A stretch of 6,590 nucleotides of DNA from Chloroflexota bacterium (GTDB lineage: Bacteria > Chloroflexota > Limnocylindria > QHBO01): assembly GCA_013694795.1 (NCBI GenBank), contig JACDBS010000103.1:1-6590 (forward strand), in the 5' to 3' direction. Position 1 is the stretch's first letter, and the number at the start of each line of letters is the position of its first letter. The notes below the pieces were generated by a model that worked only from the letters and a program-made list of their open reading frames with translations, did not search any database and had not been told where the DNA came from. The translations under genes and the position numbers were made by a program. Below are positions 1 to 6,490 of this stretch, in pieces.

Positions 1-420
1 GCGCGAACCGACGGCGCATACGACTTCAGCTTCTCGGGGCTCAAGACCGCCGTTCTGCGCGAGGTCGCCGGGTTCCGAGAGCGCGGGGAGCCGATCCCGG
101 TCGATGGCATCGCCGCCGCCTTCGAGGAGGCGGTGGTCGACGCGCTGGCAACGAAGACGCTGCGGGCGGCGCGTGACCACGGCGTGGCGGCAGTGGCGCT
201 CGGCGGAGGCGTGGCCGCCAATCGCGTGCTACGGGCCACGCTGGACGAACGGCTGCGGGCCGAAGGGCTGGCGCTGCGGGTCCCGCCGCCGGCATGGTGC
301 ACCGACAACGGCGCCATGATCGGCGCCGCGGCGGGCTTTCGCTACGCTGCGGGCGACCGATCCGGCCCCGCCCTGGAGGCCATCCCGAACCTCGCGTTGC
401 CGTGGCTGGAGCCCGCGTGA
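1..420 (+). CDS. tsaD: TsaD, tRNA N6-adenosine threonylcarbamoyltransferase, C-terminal part (5' end outside window)
   Basis: TsaD transfers the threonylcarbamoyl group to A37 of ANN-decoding tRNAs (t6A), working in the cytoplasm with TsaB and TsaE. The window holds the last 139 residues in frame 1; the family is usually about 330-350 residues, so a little over half is missing upstream. Visible family motifs are DFSFSGLKTAVL near the left edge, the glycine-rich nucleotide-binding stretch LGGGVAANRVLR (from base 199), and CTDNGAMIG near base 298, whose Asp (304-306) is the expected metal ligand of the ASKHA fold. The protein ends in a short PWLEPA tail. Its TGA at 418-420 lies inside the GTG start of the next gene (GTGA overlap), so rsmA is probably translationally coupled to it. 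No frameshift or missing motif is seen. Identification is very secure. Confidence 0.96.
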   Translation, partial: ARTDGAYDFSFSGLKTAVLREVAGFRERGEPIPVDGIAAAFEEAVVDALATKTLRAARDHGVAAVALGGGVAANRVLRATLDERLRAEGLALRVPPPAWCTDNGAMIGAAAGFRYAAGDRSGPALEAIPNLALPWLEPA

Positions 421-1286
421 CCGATCCGCTGGGCTCCGAGCGCCTGGTACCGCCGACGCCGGGACAGCTCCGCCGCCTGATGGGCAGCCAGCGGCTGCGG
501 CCGCGAAAGAGCCTCAGTCAGAACTTCCTGACCGATCCGACCGCGCTGGACGCCATCGTCGATGCGGCGGAGCTCGAGCCGGGCGACCGTGTCGTCGAGA
601 TCGGGCCGGGCCTGGGCGTCCTCACCCGTCGGCTGCTGGCGGCCGGCGCATCGGTCATCGCGGTCGAGGTTGACGCTCGATTGGCCGAGTACCTGCGCGC
701 GGAGCTGTACGGCGTCGAGGGCTTTGAGCTGATCGAGGCCGATGCGCTGTCGCTCCATCCGCGCGAGATGTTTCCCGGTCAGCCGATCAAGGTCGTCGCC
801 AACATCCCGTACCACATCACCAGCCCGCTGCTGCATGCCTTCCTGGAGGGTGAGCGGCCGCCCGAGCTCATCGTGCTGCTCGTGCAGTTGGAGGTCGCGG
901 AGCGCGTGGCGGCGCCACCGGGCCGCATGAGCTACCTGTCGGTCTTCGCGCAGAACGTGGCGAGCGCCGAGGTGTTGGCGCGCGTGCCTGCGGCGGCCTT
1001 CGAGCCGGCTCCGGAGGTCGATTCTGCCGTCCTCCGCCTGCGACGCCGCGCTGTGCCGATCGTTCCGGCCGGCTATGAGCGCGAGCCGTTCTACCGGATC
1101 GTGCAGGCCGGGTTCCGCCAGCGACGCAAGCAGGTCCACAACGGCCTGTCGCGCGAGCTGCCCGTCGATCGCGAGGCGATCGCCGCGGCCCTGGCAGGCT
1201 GCGGGGTCAACCCCGAGCGACGGCCCCAGACGCTCACGCTCGCCGAATGGGCCTGTCTCACCGCCGTGCTCGCGCCGCAGCTGTGA
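417..1286 (+). CDS. rsmA: RsmA/KsgA, 16S rRNA (adenine1518-N6/adenine1519-N6)-dimethyltransferase
   Basis: RsmA uses S-adenosylmethionine to dimethylate two adjacent adenines in the helix 45 loop of 16S rRNA, a late 30S maturation step. The protein is 289 residues with the GTG at 417, a normal length. Seen in order: TPGQLRRL and RKSLSQNFL (31-38; Ser replaces the more usual Gly of GQNFL), SAM motif I VVEIGPGLG (59-67), VEVD (83-86), EADAL (107-111), the catalytic NIPY (129-132) in NIPYHITSP, FEPAPEVDSAV (195-205) and FRQRRKQVHNGL (233-244). The GTG is chosen over ATG 480 because the residues it adds match the TPxQLRRL-type N-terminus of the family, it overlaps the tsaD stop, and a GGAG lies 5 bases upstream (408-411). 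Starting further upstream would intrude into tsaD. The stop overlaps the ispE start by 4 bases. Confidence 0.96.
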   Translation: MTDPLGSERLVPPTPGQLRRLMGSQRLRPRKSLSQNFLTDPTALDAIVDAAELEPGDRVVEIGPGLGVLTRRLLAAGASVIAVEVDARLAEYLRAELYGVEGFELIEADALSLHPREMFPGQPIKVVANIPYHITSPLLHAFLEGERPPELIVLLVQLEVAERVAAPPGRMSYLSVFAQNVASAEVLARVPAAAFEPAPEVDSAVLRLRRRAVPIVPAGYEREPFYRIVQAGFRQRRKQVHNGLSRELPVDREAIAAALAGCGVNPERRPQTLTLAEWACLTAVLAPQL

Positions 1287-2113
1287 GCGTGCCGCTGCGC
1301 ATCGACGCCCCGGCCAAGCTCAACCTGTCGCTGCGCGTGGTGGGCCGGCGCGATGACGGCCTCCACCTCCTCGACACGGAGATCGTTCTGCTCGAGCTGG
1401 CGGACCGGCTCCTCCTCCAGCCCGGCTCGAGCGGCCTGCGGGTCACCGGCGAGCTGTCCGCGGACGTCCCGGTCGATGCGCGCAACCTCGCCTGGCGCGG
1501 CCTGCTCGCCGGCCTTGAGCGGGAGCCGGACCTCGCGTGCCTGACGCTCGAGAAACGGATCCCGTCCGCGTCCGGATTGGGTGGTGGCTCCTCGGACGCC
1601 GCCGCGGCCTGGCGCCTGGGGCGCGCCTGGCGCAAGATGGCGGATCGTGCGACCGCCGATGATCTCGTGGCGCTGAGCCTCATCGGCGCCGACGTGCCCT
1701 TCTTCGCGGCGCGGCAGCCGGCGGCCCGCGTCGGCGGCATCGGTGAGCGGATCTTGGCGCGCCCGGCCGTCGAGCGTCACGTGGTGCTGGTGCATCCGCC
1801 CTTCGGCCTCTCGACCGCGGCGGTCTTTGCCGAGCTTCGCCCGGACGAGTGGGAGCGGGGCGAGAACGACCTTCTGGCACCGGCACGCCGGCTGCGTCCC
1901 GAGCTCGACGACCTGTTCGCCCTGGTCGTCGCGGCCGGGGGCGAGCCGCGTCTCACCGGCTCCGGCCCGACCATCTTCAGTCTGGGCGACGACCCCGACC
2001 GCGCCGCCTCGGTCGCGCAAGGGCTCGCGCGTGGCGGCGTGCGTGCCACCATCTCACGGACGCGGACGAGTCCCACAAGCATCGAGTACATCGACGAGGA
2101 GAGCACCACATGA
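1283..2113 (+). CDS. ispE: IspE, 4-diphosphocytidyl-2-C-methyl-D-erythritol kinase
   Basis: IspE is the GHMP-family kinase of the MEP isoprenoid pathway; it phosphorylates CDP-methylerythritol with ATP. Length is 276 residues from GTG 1283, close to the family norm. Visible motifs: APAKLNLSL (9-17) with expected catalytic Lys12, GRRDDGLH (21-28), the phosphate-binding loop IPSASGLGGGSSDAAAAW (93-110), LIGADVPFF (133-141) with expected catalytic Asp137, and the third GHMP motif RLTGSGPTIFSL (223-234). GTG 1283 makes a GTGA overlap with the rsmA stop, mirroring the preceding junction. GTG 1289 in the same frame is a close alternative; ATG 1247 would add 12 residues read inside rsmA and is less likely. 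One deviation is Leu27 where E. coli has Tyr25 (GYH), a residue that stacks on the cytosine ring. No Shine-Dalgarno is evident, consistent with coupling to rsmA. Confidence 0.95.
   Translation: MSVPLRIDAPAKLNLSLRVVGRRDDGLHLLDTEIVLLELADRLLLQPGSSGLRVTGELSADVPVDARNLAWRGLLAGLEREPDLACLTLEKRIPSASGLGGGSSDAAAAWRLGRAWRKMADRATADDLVALSLIGADVPFFAARQPAARVGGIGERILARPAVERHVVLVHPPFGLSTAAVFAELRPDEWERGENDLLAPARRLRPELDDLFALVVAAGGEPRLTGSGPTIFSLGDDPDRAASVAQGLARGGVRATISRTRTSPTSIEYIDEESTT
2096..2103 (+). promoter_or_regulatory. Strong ribosome-binding site for ridA
   Basis: The sequence GAGGAGAG lies inside the last ispE codons. Its AGGAG core (2097-2101) is 8 bases before the ATG at 2110. It is the clearest Shine-Dalgarno in the window and supports that start, suggesting ridA can be initiated efficiently in addition to being coupled to ispE. 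Confidence 0.75.
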
Positions 2114-2502
2114 CCACCCGCCAGGCGATCAGCACCGATGCGGCGCCTGCCGCCGCCGGTCCCTATAGCCAGGCGATCCGCGCCGGTGATCTGGTCTTCA
2201 CCGCCGGCCAGCTCGGCCTGGACCCGGCGACGGGCGAGTTCGCCGCCGATGACGTTGCCGGGCAGGCGGAGCGCGCCATCGGCAACCTCGACGCCATCCT
2301 GCGGGCAGCGGGCAGCGGGCTGGACCGGCTGGTCAAGGTCACCGTCTTCCTGGCCGAGATCGCAGACTGGCCGGCCGTCAACGAGGTGTACGGCCGCCTC
2401 GTCCCGGAGCCCTACCCGGCGCGCAGCGCCTTCGCCGTGAAGGACCTGCCCAAGGGCGCCCGCGTGGAGATCGAGGCCGTGGCCACGGTCGACGCCGGTT
2501 GA
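2110..2502 (+). CDS. ridA: RidA family reactive enamine/imine deaminase
   Basis: RidA hydrolyses reactive 2-aminoacrylate and related enamine/imine intermediates released by PLP enzymes, protecting other enzymes from damage. The protein is 130 residues, the typical size of this small trimeric YjgF/YER057c/UK114 fold. Key features: GPYSQA (17-22), FTAGQLGLDPATGE (30-43), the KVTVFLAEI strand (76-84), PYPARSAF (101-108) and the closing VEIEAVATVD (119-128). Arg105 and Glu120 fall exactly at the numbering of the substrate-binding Arg105 and the active-site Glu120 of E. coli RidA, so it belongs to the active RidA subgroup and not to an Arg-less Rid subfamily. The ATG overlaps the ispE stop (ATGA) and has a strong ribosome-binding site. 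In Bacillus the orthologue yabJ sits at the same place between ispE and glmU. Confidence 0.95.
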   Translation: MTTRQAISTDAAPAAAGPYSQAIRAGDLVFTAGQLGLDPATGEFAADDVAGQAERAIGNLDAILRAAGSGLDRLVKVTVFLAEIADWPAVNEVYGRLVPEPYPARSAFAVKDLPKGARVEIEAVATVDAG

Positions 2503-2528
2503 CGCTGCGAATCGGCCGCATCTACCAT
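2499..2528 (+). promoter_or_regulatory. Putative sigma70-type promoter driving glmU
   Basis: TTGACG (2499-2504, five of six matches to the -35 consensus) overlaps the ridA stop. It is followed after 18 bases by TACCAT (2523-2528, four of six matches to TATAAT, keeping the TAnnnT core). The hexamer ends 8 bases before the GTG of glmU, so transcription would be predicted to begin at or very near the start codon. There is no Shine-Dalgarno in front of that GTG, which fits a leaderless transcript. This is inferred from consensus matching only. Confidence 0.5.
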
Positions 2529-2536
2529 CGCGCCAC

Positions 2537-3973
2537 GTGTCTGCACAACTGACCGCCCCCGCGGCCATCGTCCTGGCCGCCGGCCAGGGCACCCGCATGC
2601 GCTCCCGCATCCCGAAGGTGCTGCACCCGCTCGCCGGACGGCCTGTGCTCGACCACGTGCTTGACGCGCTGGCGGGAGCTGGCGTGGAGCGTCCCGTGGT
2701 TGTCATTGGCCACGGTGCCGATGCGGTCGATCGGCACGTCAGCGGGCGCGCTCGCACCGTCCGCCAGGAGCCGCAGCGCGGGACCGCCGACGCGGTGCGC
2801 ATTGCTCTCGAGGCCATGCCCCACGACGGGGCTATCGTGCTGGTGACGATGGGTGACGCCCCCCTCCAGCCGGCGGAGCTGTACGCCGCCCTGCTCGACG
2901 AGCAGCGTTCGAGTGGCGCCGCGCTGGTGCTCGTTTCGGCCCGCATGCCGGACCCGGCAGGCTACGGTCGGATCGTGCGTGGTGCGGATGGCGGGGCGCG
3001 GGCCATCGTGGAGGAGCGGGACGCAGACCCAGCGACACGAGCGCTCGACGAGATCAACGTCGGCACCTACGCCTATGACGCGTCGTGGCTGCGCCAGGCC
3101 ATCGGCCGCGTGCAGGCATCCGCGTCGGGCGAGTACTACCTCACCGATCTGGTGGCGCTGGCAAACGATGACGGCCGGCTGGTCGGCGTCGTAACCGTGC
3201 CTGACGCGGCCGACGCCGTGGGGATCAACGATCGCGTCACCCTGGCCGTGGCCGAGGAGCGCATGCGGCGCCGCATCAATGAGACGCACATGCGCGACGG
3301 GGTCACCATCGTCGACCCGGCGACCACGCGGATCGATGCCGGCGTCGAGATCGGTCAGGACGCACGCATCGAGCCGTGGACCATTCTCGAGGGCGCGACC
3401 GTCATCGCGCAGGACGCGGTCATCGGGCCGAACGCGCACGTGCGTGATAGCCGCATCGGTCCGCGCACGCGGGTCTGGGCCAGCGTGGTCGAGGACTCGA
3501 CGGTGGCGGAGGACGTGCAGATCGGTCCATTCGCGCACCTCCGTCCGGGCTCGGAGGTCGGTGCGCGCTGCCGGATCGGCAACTTCGCCGAGATCAAGAA
3601 GAGCCGCCTGGGTGCGGGCACCCAGCAGCATCACTTCAGCTACCTTGGCGACGCCGAGATCGGCGAGAACGTCAACGTGGGGGCCGGATCCGTCACAGCC
3701 AACTTCGATGGAATGGGCAAGCACCGCACCGTTGTTGGCGACGGCGTCAGCCTGGGGGTCGATACGATGATGGTGGCACCGGTGACCATCGGCGAGGGGG
3801 CCACCACGGGCGCGGGATCGGTCGTCACGCGCGACGTGGCACCGGGCAAGACCGTGGTGGGCATCCCTGCCCGGCCCATTGAGCTTCGACGTCGTTCCAA
3901 ACCGCCGGCCGATGCCGGCTCGCCCAGCGCCGGCGAGGCGCCCGTCCCATCCGGGTCGGAACGGAACCCGTAG
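2537..3973 (+). CDS. glmU: GlmU, bifunctional GlcN-1-P acetyltransferase / GlcNAc-1-P uridylyltransferase
   Basis: GlmU makes UDP-GlcNAc for peptidoglycan and other glycans. The 478-residue product has both domains. The N-terminal uridylyltransferase shows LAAGQGTRM (13-21) with Lys27, RGTADA (81-86), MGDAPL (105-110), GYGRIV (142-147), IVEERDA (157-163), EINVGTY (172-178) and Asn231. A linker helix leads to a left-handed beta helix of hexapeptide repeats (about 266-435). Expected acetyltransferase residues are present: Arg336, Lys354, His366 (catalytic base), Tyr369, Asn389 and Lys395. Deviations are Phe390 for the usual Tyr, Val408 where E. coli has Ser405, and an end reading GIPARPIE with Ile443 at the place of Arg440, followed by a Pro/Ser-rich tail of about 25 residues. 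The start is GTG without a Shine-Dalgarno, placed just upstream of the conserved nucleotide-binding motif and just downstream of a promoter. Overall identity is secure. Confidence 0.94.
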   Translation: MSAQLTAPAAIVLAAGQGTRMRSRIPKVLHPLAGRPVLDHVLDALAGAGVERPVVVIGHGADAVDRHVSGRARTVRQEPQRGTADAVRIALEAMPHDGAIVLVTMGDAPLQPAELYAALLDEQRSSGAALVLVSARMPDPAGYGRIVRGADGGARAIVEERDADPATRALDEINVGTYAYDASWLRQAIGRVQASASGEYYLTDLVALANDDGRLVGVVTVPDAADAVGINDRVTLAVAEERMRRRINETHMRDGVTIVDPATTRIDAGVEIGQDARIEPWTILEGATVIAQDAVIGPNAHVRDSRIGPRTRVWASVVEDSTVAEDVQIGPFAHLRPGSEVGARCRIGNFAEIKKSRLGAGTQQHHFSYLGDAEIGENVNVGAGSVTANFDGMGKHRTVVGDGVSLGVDTMMVAPVTIGEGATTGAGSVVTRDVAPGKTVVGIPARPIELRRRSKPPADAGSPSAGEAPVPSGSERNP

Positions 3974-3994
3974 CGAGGCACTCAGCACCGCCCA

Positions 3995-5389
3995 ATGGAC
4001 CCCAGCAGTACCAGCGGCAACCCGGTCTTTGACCTCGCGGTTGTCGTCATCCTCATCCTCGTGGGCGGCTTCTTCGCCGCCAGCGAGATCGCCCTCATCA
4101 CGGCAAAGCGTCACCGCCTCAGGCAGTTGGCAGACGAGGGAAACGGTGCCGCGCGCACCGCCCACCGCCTCACGGAGGACCCGAGCCGCTTCCTGGCCAC
4201 CATCCAGATCGCGATAACCTTCCTCGGCTTCCTGGCGGGCGCCGTCGGCGCGGTCGCCTTCTCGGCCGGGCTGGCCGACCTGATCCGGCCCATCCCGCTC
4301 ACCGTCATCAGCGAGGCCGCGGAGGAGATCGCCTTCGTGGTCATGACCCTGGTCATCGCGCTGGTCTCGATCATCGTGGGCGAGCTGGTTCCCAAGACCC
4401 TGGCGCTCAACTTCCCCGAGCGCCTGGCCCTGTTCGTCGCGCGACCCATCGGCGTGATGCAGGGCATCCTCTCGCCCATCGTGTGGGTCGTCTCGCGCAC
4501 GAGCCTCGTCCTCGTACGCCTGCTGGGTGGCAGGGAACGGCCGCAGGGCGGCTACCTGTCGACGGAGGAGCTGAAGATCCTCGTCGAGACCGGCTCCGAG
4601 CAGGGCGGTATCGAGGAGGAAGAGAAGGAGATGATCCACGGGGTCATCGAGCTCGGGGACAAGCGCGTCCACGAGGTCATGGTCCCGCGCATCGGCATCC
4701 GCGCCGTCAACGTCGACGATCCGCTGGACGAGGTGCTCGAGATGATCATCGCTGCCGGGCACTCCCGCCTGCCGGTCTTCGAAGAGAGCCTCGACAATAT
4801 CGTGGGCATCCTGTACGCGAAGGACCTGCTGCCCTACCTGAAGGGCAACGCTCGCGCGAACGGCCAGATCGACATCCGTGCCCTTGTCCGCACTCCGGTC
4901 TACGTTCCGGAGTCGAAGGCCGTCGACGAGCTGCTCCACGACATGCAGGCCGCCAAGCGGCACATCGCGATCGTGGTTGACGAGTACGGCGGCACGGCGG
5001 GCCTGGTGACCATGGAGGACGTGGTCGAGGAGATCGTGGGCGAGATCCAGGACGAGTACGACACGGAGGAGGCCATGGTCGAGGACGCCTCGACCGATGA
5101 CGAGCTCGTCTACCGCCTCGACGGGCGCGTCAGCATGGATGACCTGCGCGACCTGTTCGACATGACCGATGACGACGAGCCCGACGAGGAGGCGTATGAC
5201 ACCATCGGCGGCTTCGTCGTGCACCGTGTCGGCCGCATTCCATTGCCCGCTGCCGAGATCCCATTCCGCGACGGCGTGCTCATCCGCGTCGAGGCCGCCG
5301 AGCCGCGTCGTGTCGCCCGTGTCGTCGCCTCCCGCCCTCGCCGCTCCGATGAGCGCGAGCCTAACGGCCCCCCCGACGAAGCGGAATAG
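3995..5389 (+). CDS. CNNM/CorC (HlyC) family membrane protein with CBS pair, probable magnesium/cation transporter
   Basis: The product has 464 residues. An N-terminal CNNM (DUF21) domain carries four hydrophobic segments at about 11-36, 67-93, 110-130 and 144-178. It includes GGFFAASEIALITAKRHRL (24-42) with the conserved Ser30/Glu31, and GELVPKTLALNFPERLA (129-145). An acidic amphipathic stretch GGIEEEEKEMIHGVIEL (204-220) leads to two CBS modules (about 228-285 and 292-350), with the signatures VMVPR, HSRLPVFEESLDNIVGILY and DEYGGTAGLVTMEDVVEEIVGEI. A CorC_HlyC domain (about 372-445) and a charged hydrophilic tail follow. Family members export or transport Mg2+ (Na+-coupled in the Thermotoga CorC) and bind ATP at the CBS pair; many are annotated 'hemolysin', for which nothing here gives support. 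The ATG is 21 bases after the glmU stop without a clear Shine-Dalgarno or promoter, so read-through from glmU is likely. Substrate cannot be read from the sequence. Confidence 0.92.
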   Translation: MDPSSTSGNPVFDLAVVVILILVGGFFAASEIALITAKRHRLRQLADEGNGAARTAHRLTEDPSRFLATIQIAITFLGFLAGAVGAVAFSAGLADLIRPIPLTVISEAAEEIAFVVMTLVIALVSIIVGELVPKTLALNFPERLALFVARPIGVMQGILSPIVWVVSRTSLVLVRLLGGRERPQGGYLSTEELKILVETGSEQGGIEEEEKEMIHGVIELGDKRVHEVMVPRIGIRAVNVDDPLDEVLEMIIAAGHSRLPVFEESLDNIVGILYAKDLLPYLKGNARANGQIDIRALVRTPVYVPESKAVDELLHDMQAAKRHIAIVVDEYGGTAGLVTMEDVVEEIVGEIQDEYDTEEAMVEDASTDDELVYRLDGRVSMDDLRDLFDMTDDDEPDEEAYDTIGGFVVHRVGRIPLPAAEIPFRDGVLIRVEAAEPRRVARVVASRPRRSDEREPNGPPDEAE

Positions 5390-5398
5390 CCAGCTGCG

Positions 5399-6490
5399 TC
5401 AGGCGGCGATCACCGAGCGCACGAACGCGGCCAGGTCACCCTTGCGATCGGGCGGGCAGGGGAGCTCCTCGAGCTGCGCGATGGCCACATCGCGGTAGCG
5501 CCGCGCCTCGGAAAGCGCATGGTCCCGCGCGCCACACCGCTCGAGGATGGCAAGGACGTCGCCCACGAGCTCGTCGGACATCGCGTCGTCGTTCGGTCCG
5601 CCATGGGCGTAGATCTCGCGCAGACGGGCTCGGTCCGCATCGGCTGCGTGCTCGAGGGCCCAGACCAATGGCAGCGTCTTCTTGCGCCTGCGCACGTCGC
5701 CGGCCTCCGGCTTGCCGGTTTCGGCGGACGCCCAGAAGGTGCCCTTGACGTCATCGGCCATCTGGAAGGCCATCCCGAGGTCGTAGCCGAAGTGCCGGTA
5801 GGCCTCGACGACCTCCGCGTCATCGGTGGCCAGGATGGCTCCGGCCTGGACCGATGCGCCGAGCAGCGCCGCCGTCTTCTTGCCGATCATGGCCAGGTAC
5901 GCGTCGACGGTGACGTCCTCCTGGCGCTCGAAGGTGATGTCGAGGTACTGGCCCTCGCACAGCGCCAGGCACGTCTCGTCGTAGACCCGCATGAGCTCGA
6001 GCACGCGCTTCTCGCTGAAGCCGTCATCCAGCAGCCGATACAGCGCGAGCCGGCTCAGGGCGAAGAGGGCGTCGCCGGCGTTGATGGCGAGCGGGATGCC
6101 CCAGATGGCCCACAGGGTGGGGCGGTGCCGGCGCTCGCGGTCGGCATCCTCGATGTCGTCGTGCACCAGGCTGAAGTTGTGTCCCAGCTCCACGGCGGCG
6201 GCACCCGGTAGCGCAGCGTCGTAGTTACCGGTCAGCGAGTGGTAGGCGAGCAGGCCGAGCAGGGGACGCAGCCGCTTGCCGCGCGTACCGTCGACGGCGT
6301 CCAGGCCCAGGTGATAGGCGAGCATCTCGTACAGGCCCCGGGCATGGCCCCCCCGCTCGTCGAGGACGCGCGACATCTCCCCGTCGATCTGATCGACCTG
6401 GCGCGTAAACTCGATCCTGATGTCCACGCCCGAAGGGTACTCGACCTCCTCGACCAGCCTGGTCACGCGGCTTCTCGGGCTGCTGCTCAT
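5399..6490 (-). CDS. All-trans polyprenyl diphosphate synthase (polyprenyl synthetase family)
   Basis: The 363-residue product is a class I (all-E) prenyl chain elongation enzyme condensing IPP onto allylic diphosphates. Motifs: GKRLRP (71-76), the first Asp-rich motif HDDIEDAD (110-117; DDxxD at 111-115) followed by RHRPTLWAIWG (121-131), INAGDALF (136-143), CEGQYLDI (178-185), GKKTAAL (203-209) and the second motif FQMADDVKGTFW (242-253). The second motif reads DDxxG instead of DDxxD, a form known in one branch of this family (DDxxGxWG type), followed by ETGKPEAGDVRRRKKTLPLVWAL-like sequence (257-279). Chain length (geranylgeranyl, farnesyl or longer) cannot be decided. The ATG at 6490 is preceded by a -10-like hexamer and no Shine-Dalgarno; GTG at codon 22 is an alternative start giving 342 residues. 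It converges on the CNNM gene with a 9-base gap and is divergent from recO. Confidence 0.92.
   Translation of the reverse strand: MSSSPRSRVTRLVEEVEYPSGVDIRIEFTRQVDQIDGEMSRVLDERGGHARGLYEMLAYHLGLDAVDGTRGKRLRPLLGLLAYHSLTGNYDAALPGAAAVELGHNFSLVHDDIEDADRERRHRPTLWAIWGIPLAINAGDALFALSRLALYRLLDDGFSEKRVLELMRVYDETCLALCEGQYLDITFERQEDVTVDAYLAMIGKKTAALLGASVQAGAILATDDAEVVEAYRHFGYDLGMAFQMADDVKGTFWASAETGKPEAGDVRRRKKTLPLVWALEHAADADRARLREIYAHGGPNDDAMSDELVGDVLAILERCGARDHALSEARRYRDVAIAQLEELPCPPDRKGDLAAFVRSVIAA

Noticed and set aside
1091..2020. Minus-strand 309-codon open frame opposite rsmA and ispE
   Set aside because: Same shadow effect: biased composition, no motifs and no plausible start signal.
2301..2320. 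Tandem 7-base repeat (GCGGGCA twice plus a partial copy) within ridA
   Set aside because: It encodes the ordinary RidA residues RAAGSG and is only about two and a half units long; likely chance in GC-rich coding sequence.
3919..3937. Inverted repeat CTCGCC/GGCGAG near the 3' end of glmU as a possible terminator
   Set aside because: It lies within the coding frame, has a short stem with a mismatch beyond six pairs, and no T-run follows.
2522..5224. A 900-codon open frame on the minus strand, opposite glmU and the CNNM gene
   Set aside because: It is antisense to two genes with complete family motifs and runs across their junction. Its product is His/Asp/Arg-rich low-complexity sequence without recognisable motifs, as expected when GC-rich codons are read backwards and stop triplets are rare.
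5368..5374. Run of seven C in the tail of the CNNM gene (and another at 6348-6354 in the prenyl synthase) as a frameshift site
   Set aside because: Reading frames on both sides are consistent with the expected proteins, so no frameshift is needed. At the CNNM tail only the last few non-conserved residues would be affected by a sequencing error.
3995..5389. A haemolysin/virulence role for the HlyC-like gene
   Set aside because: The name is historical. The CNNM plus CBS plus CorC_HlyC architecture indicates a cation transport protein, and nothing in the neighbourhood suggests a toxin.
5519..6211. A 230-codon plus-strand open frame inside the polyprenyl synthase gene
   Set aside because: It is antisense to a fully motif-supported gene and shows no domain or ribosome-binding site, so it is a GC-bias shadow.
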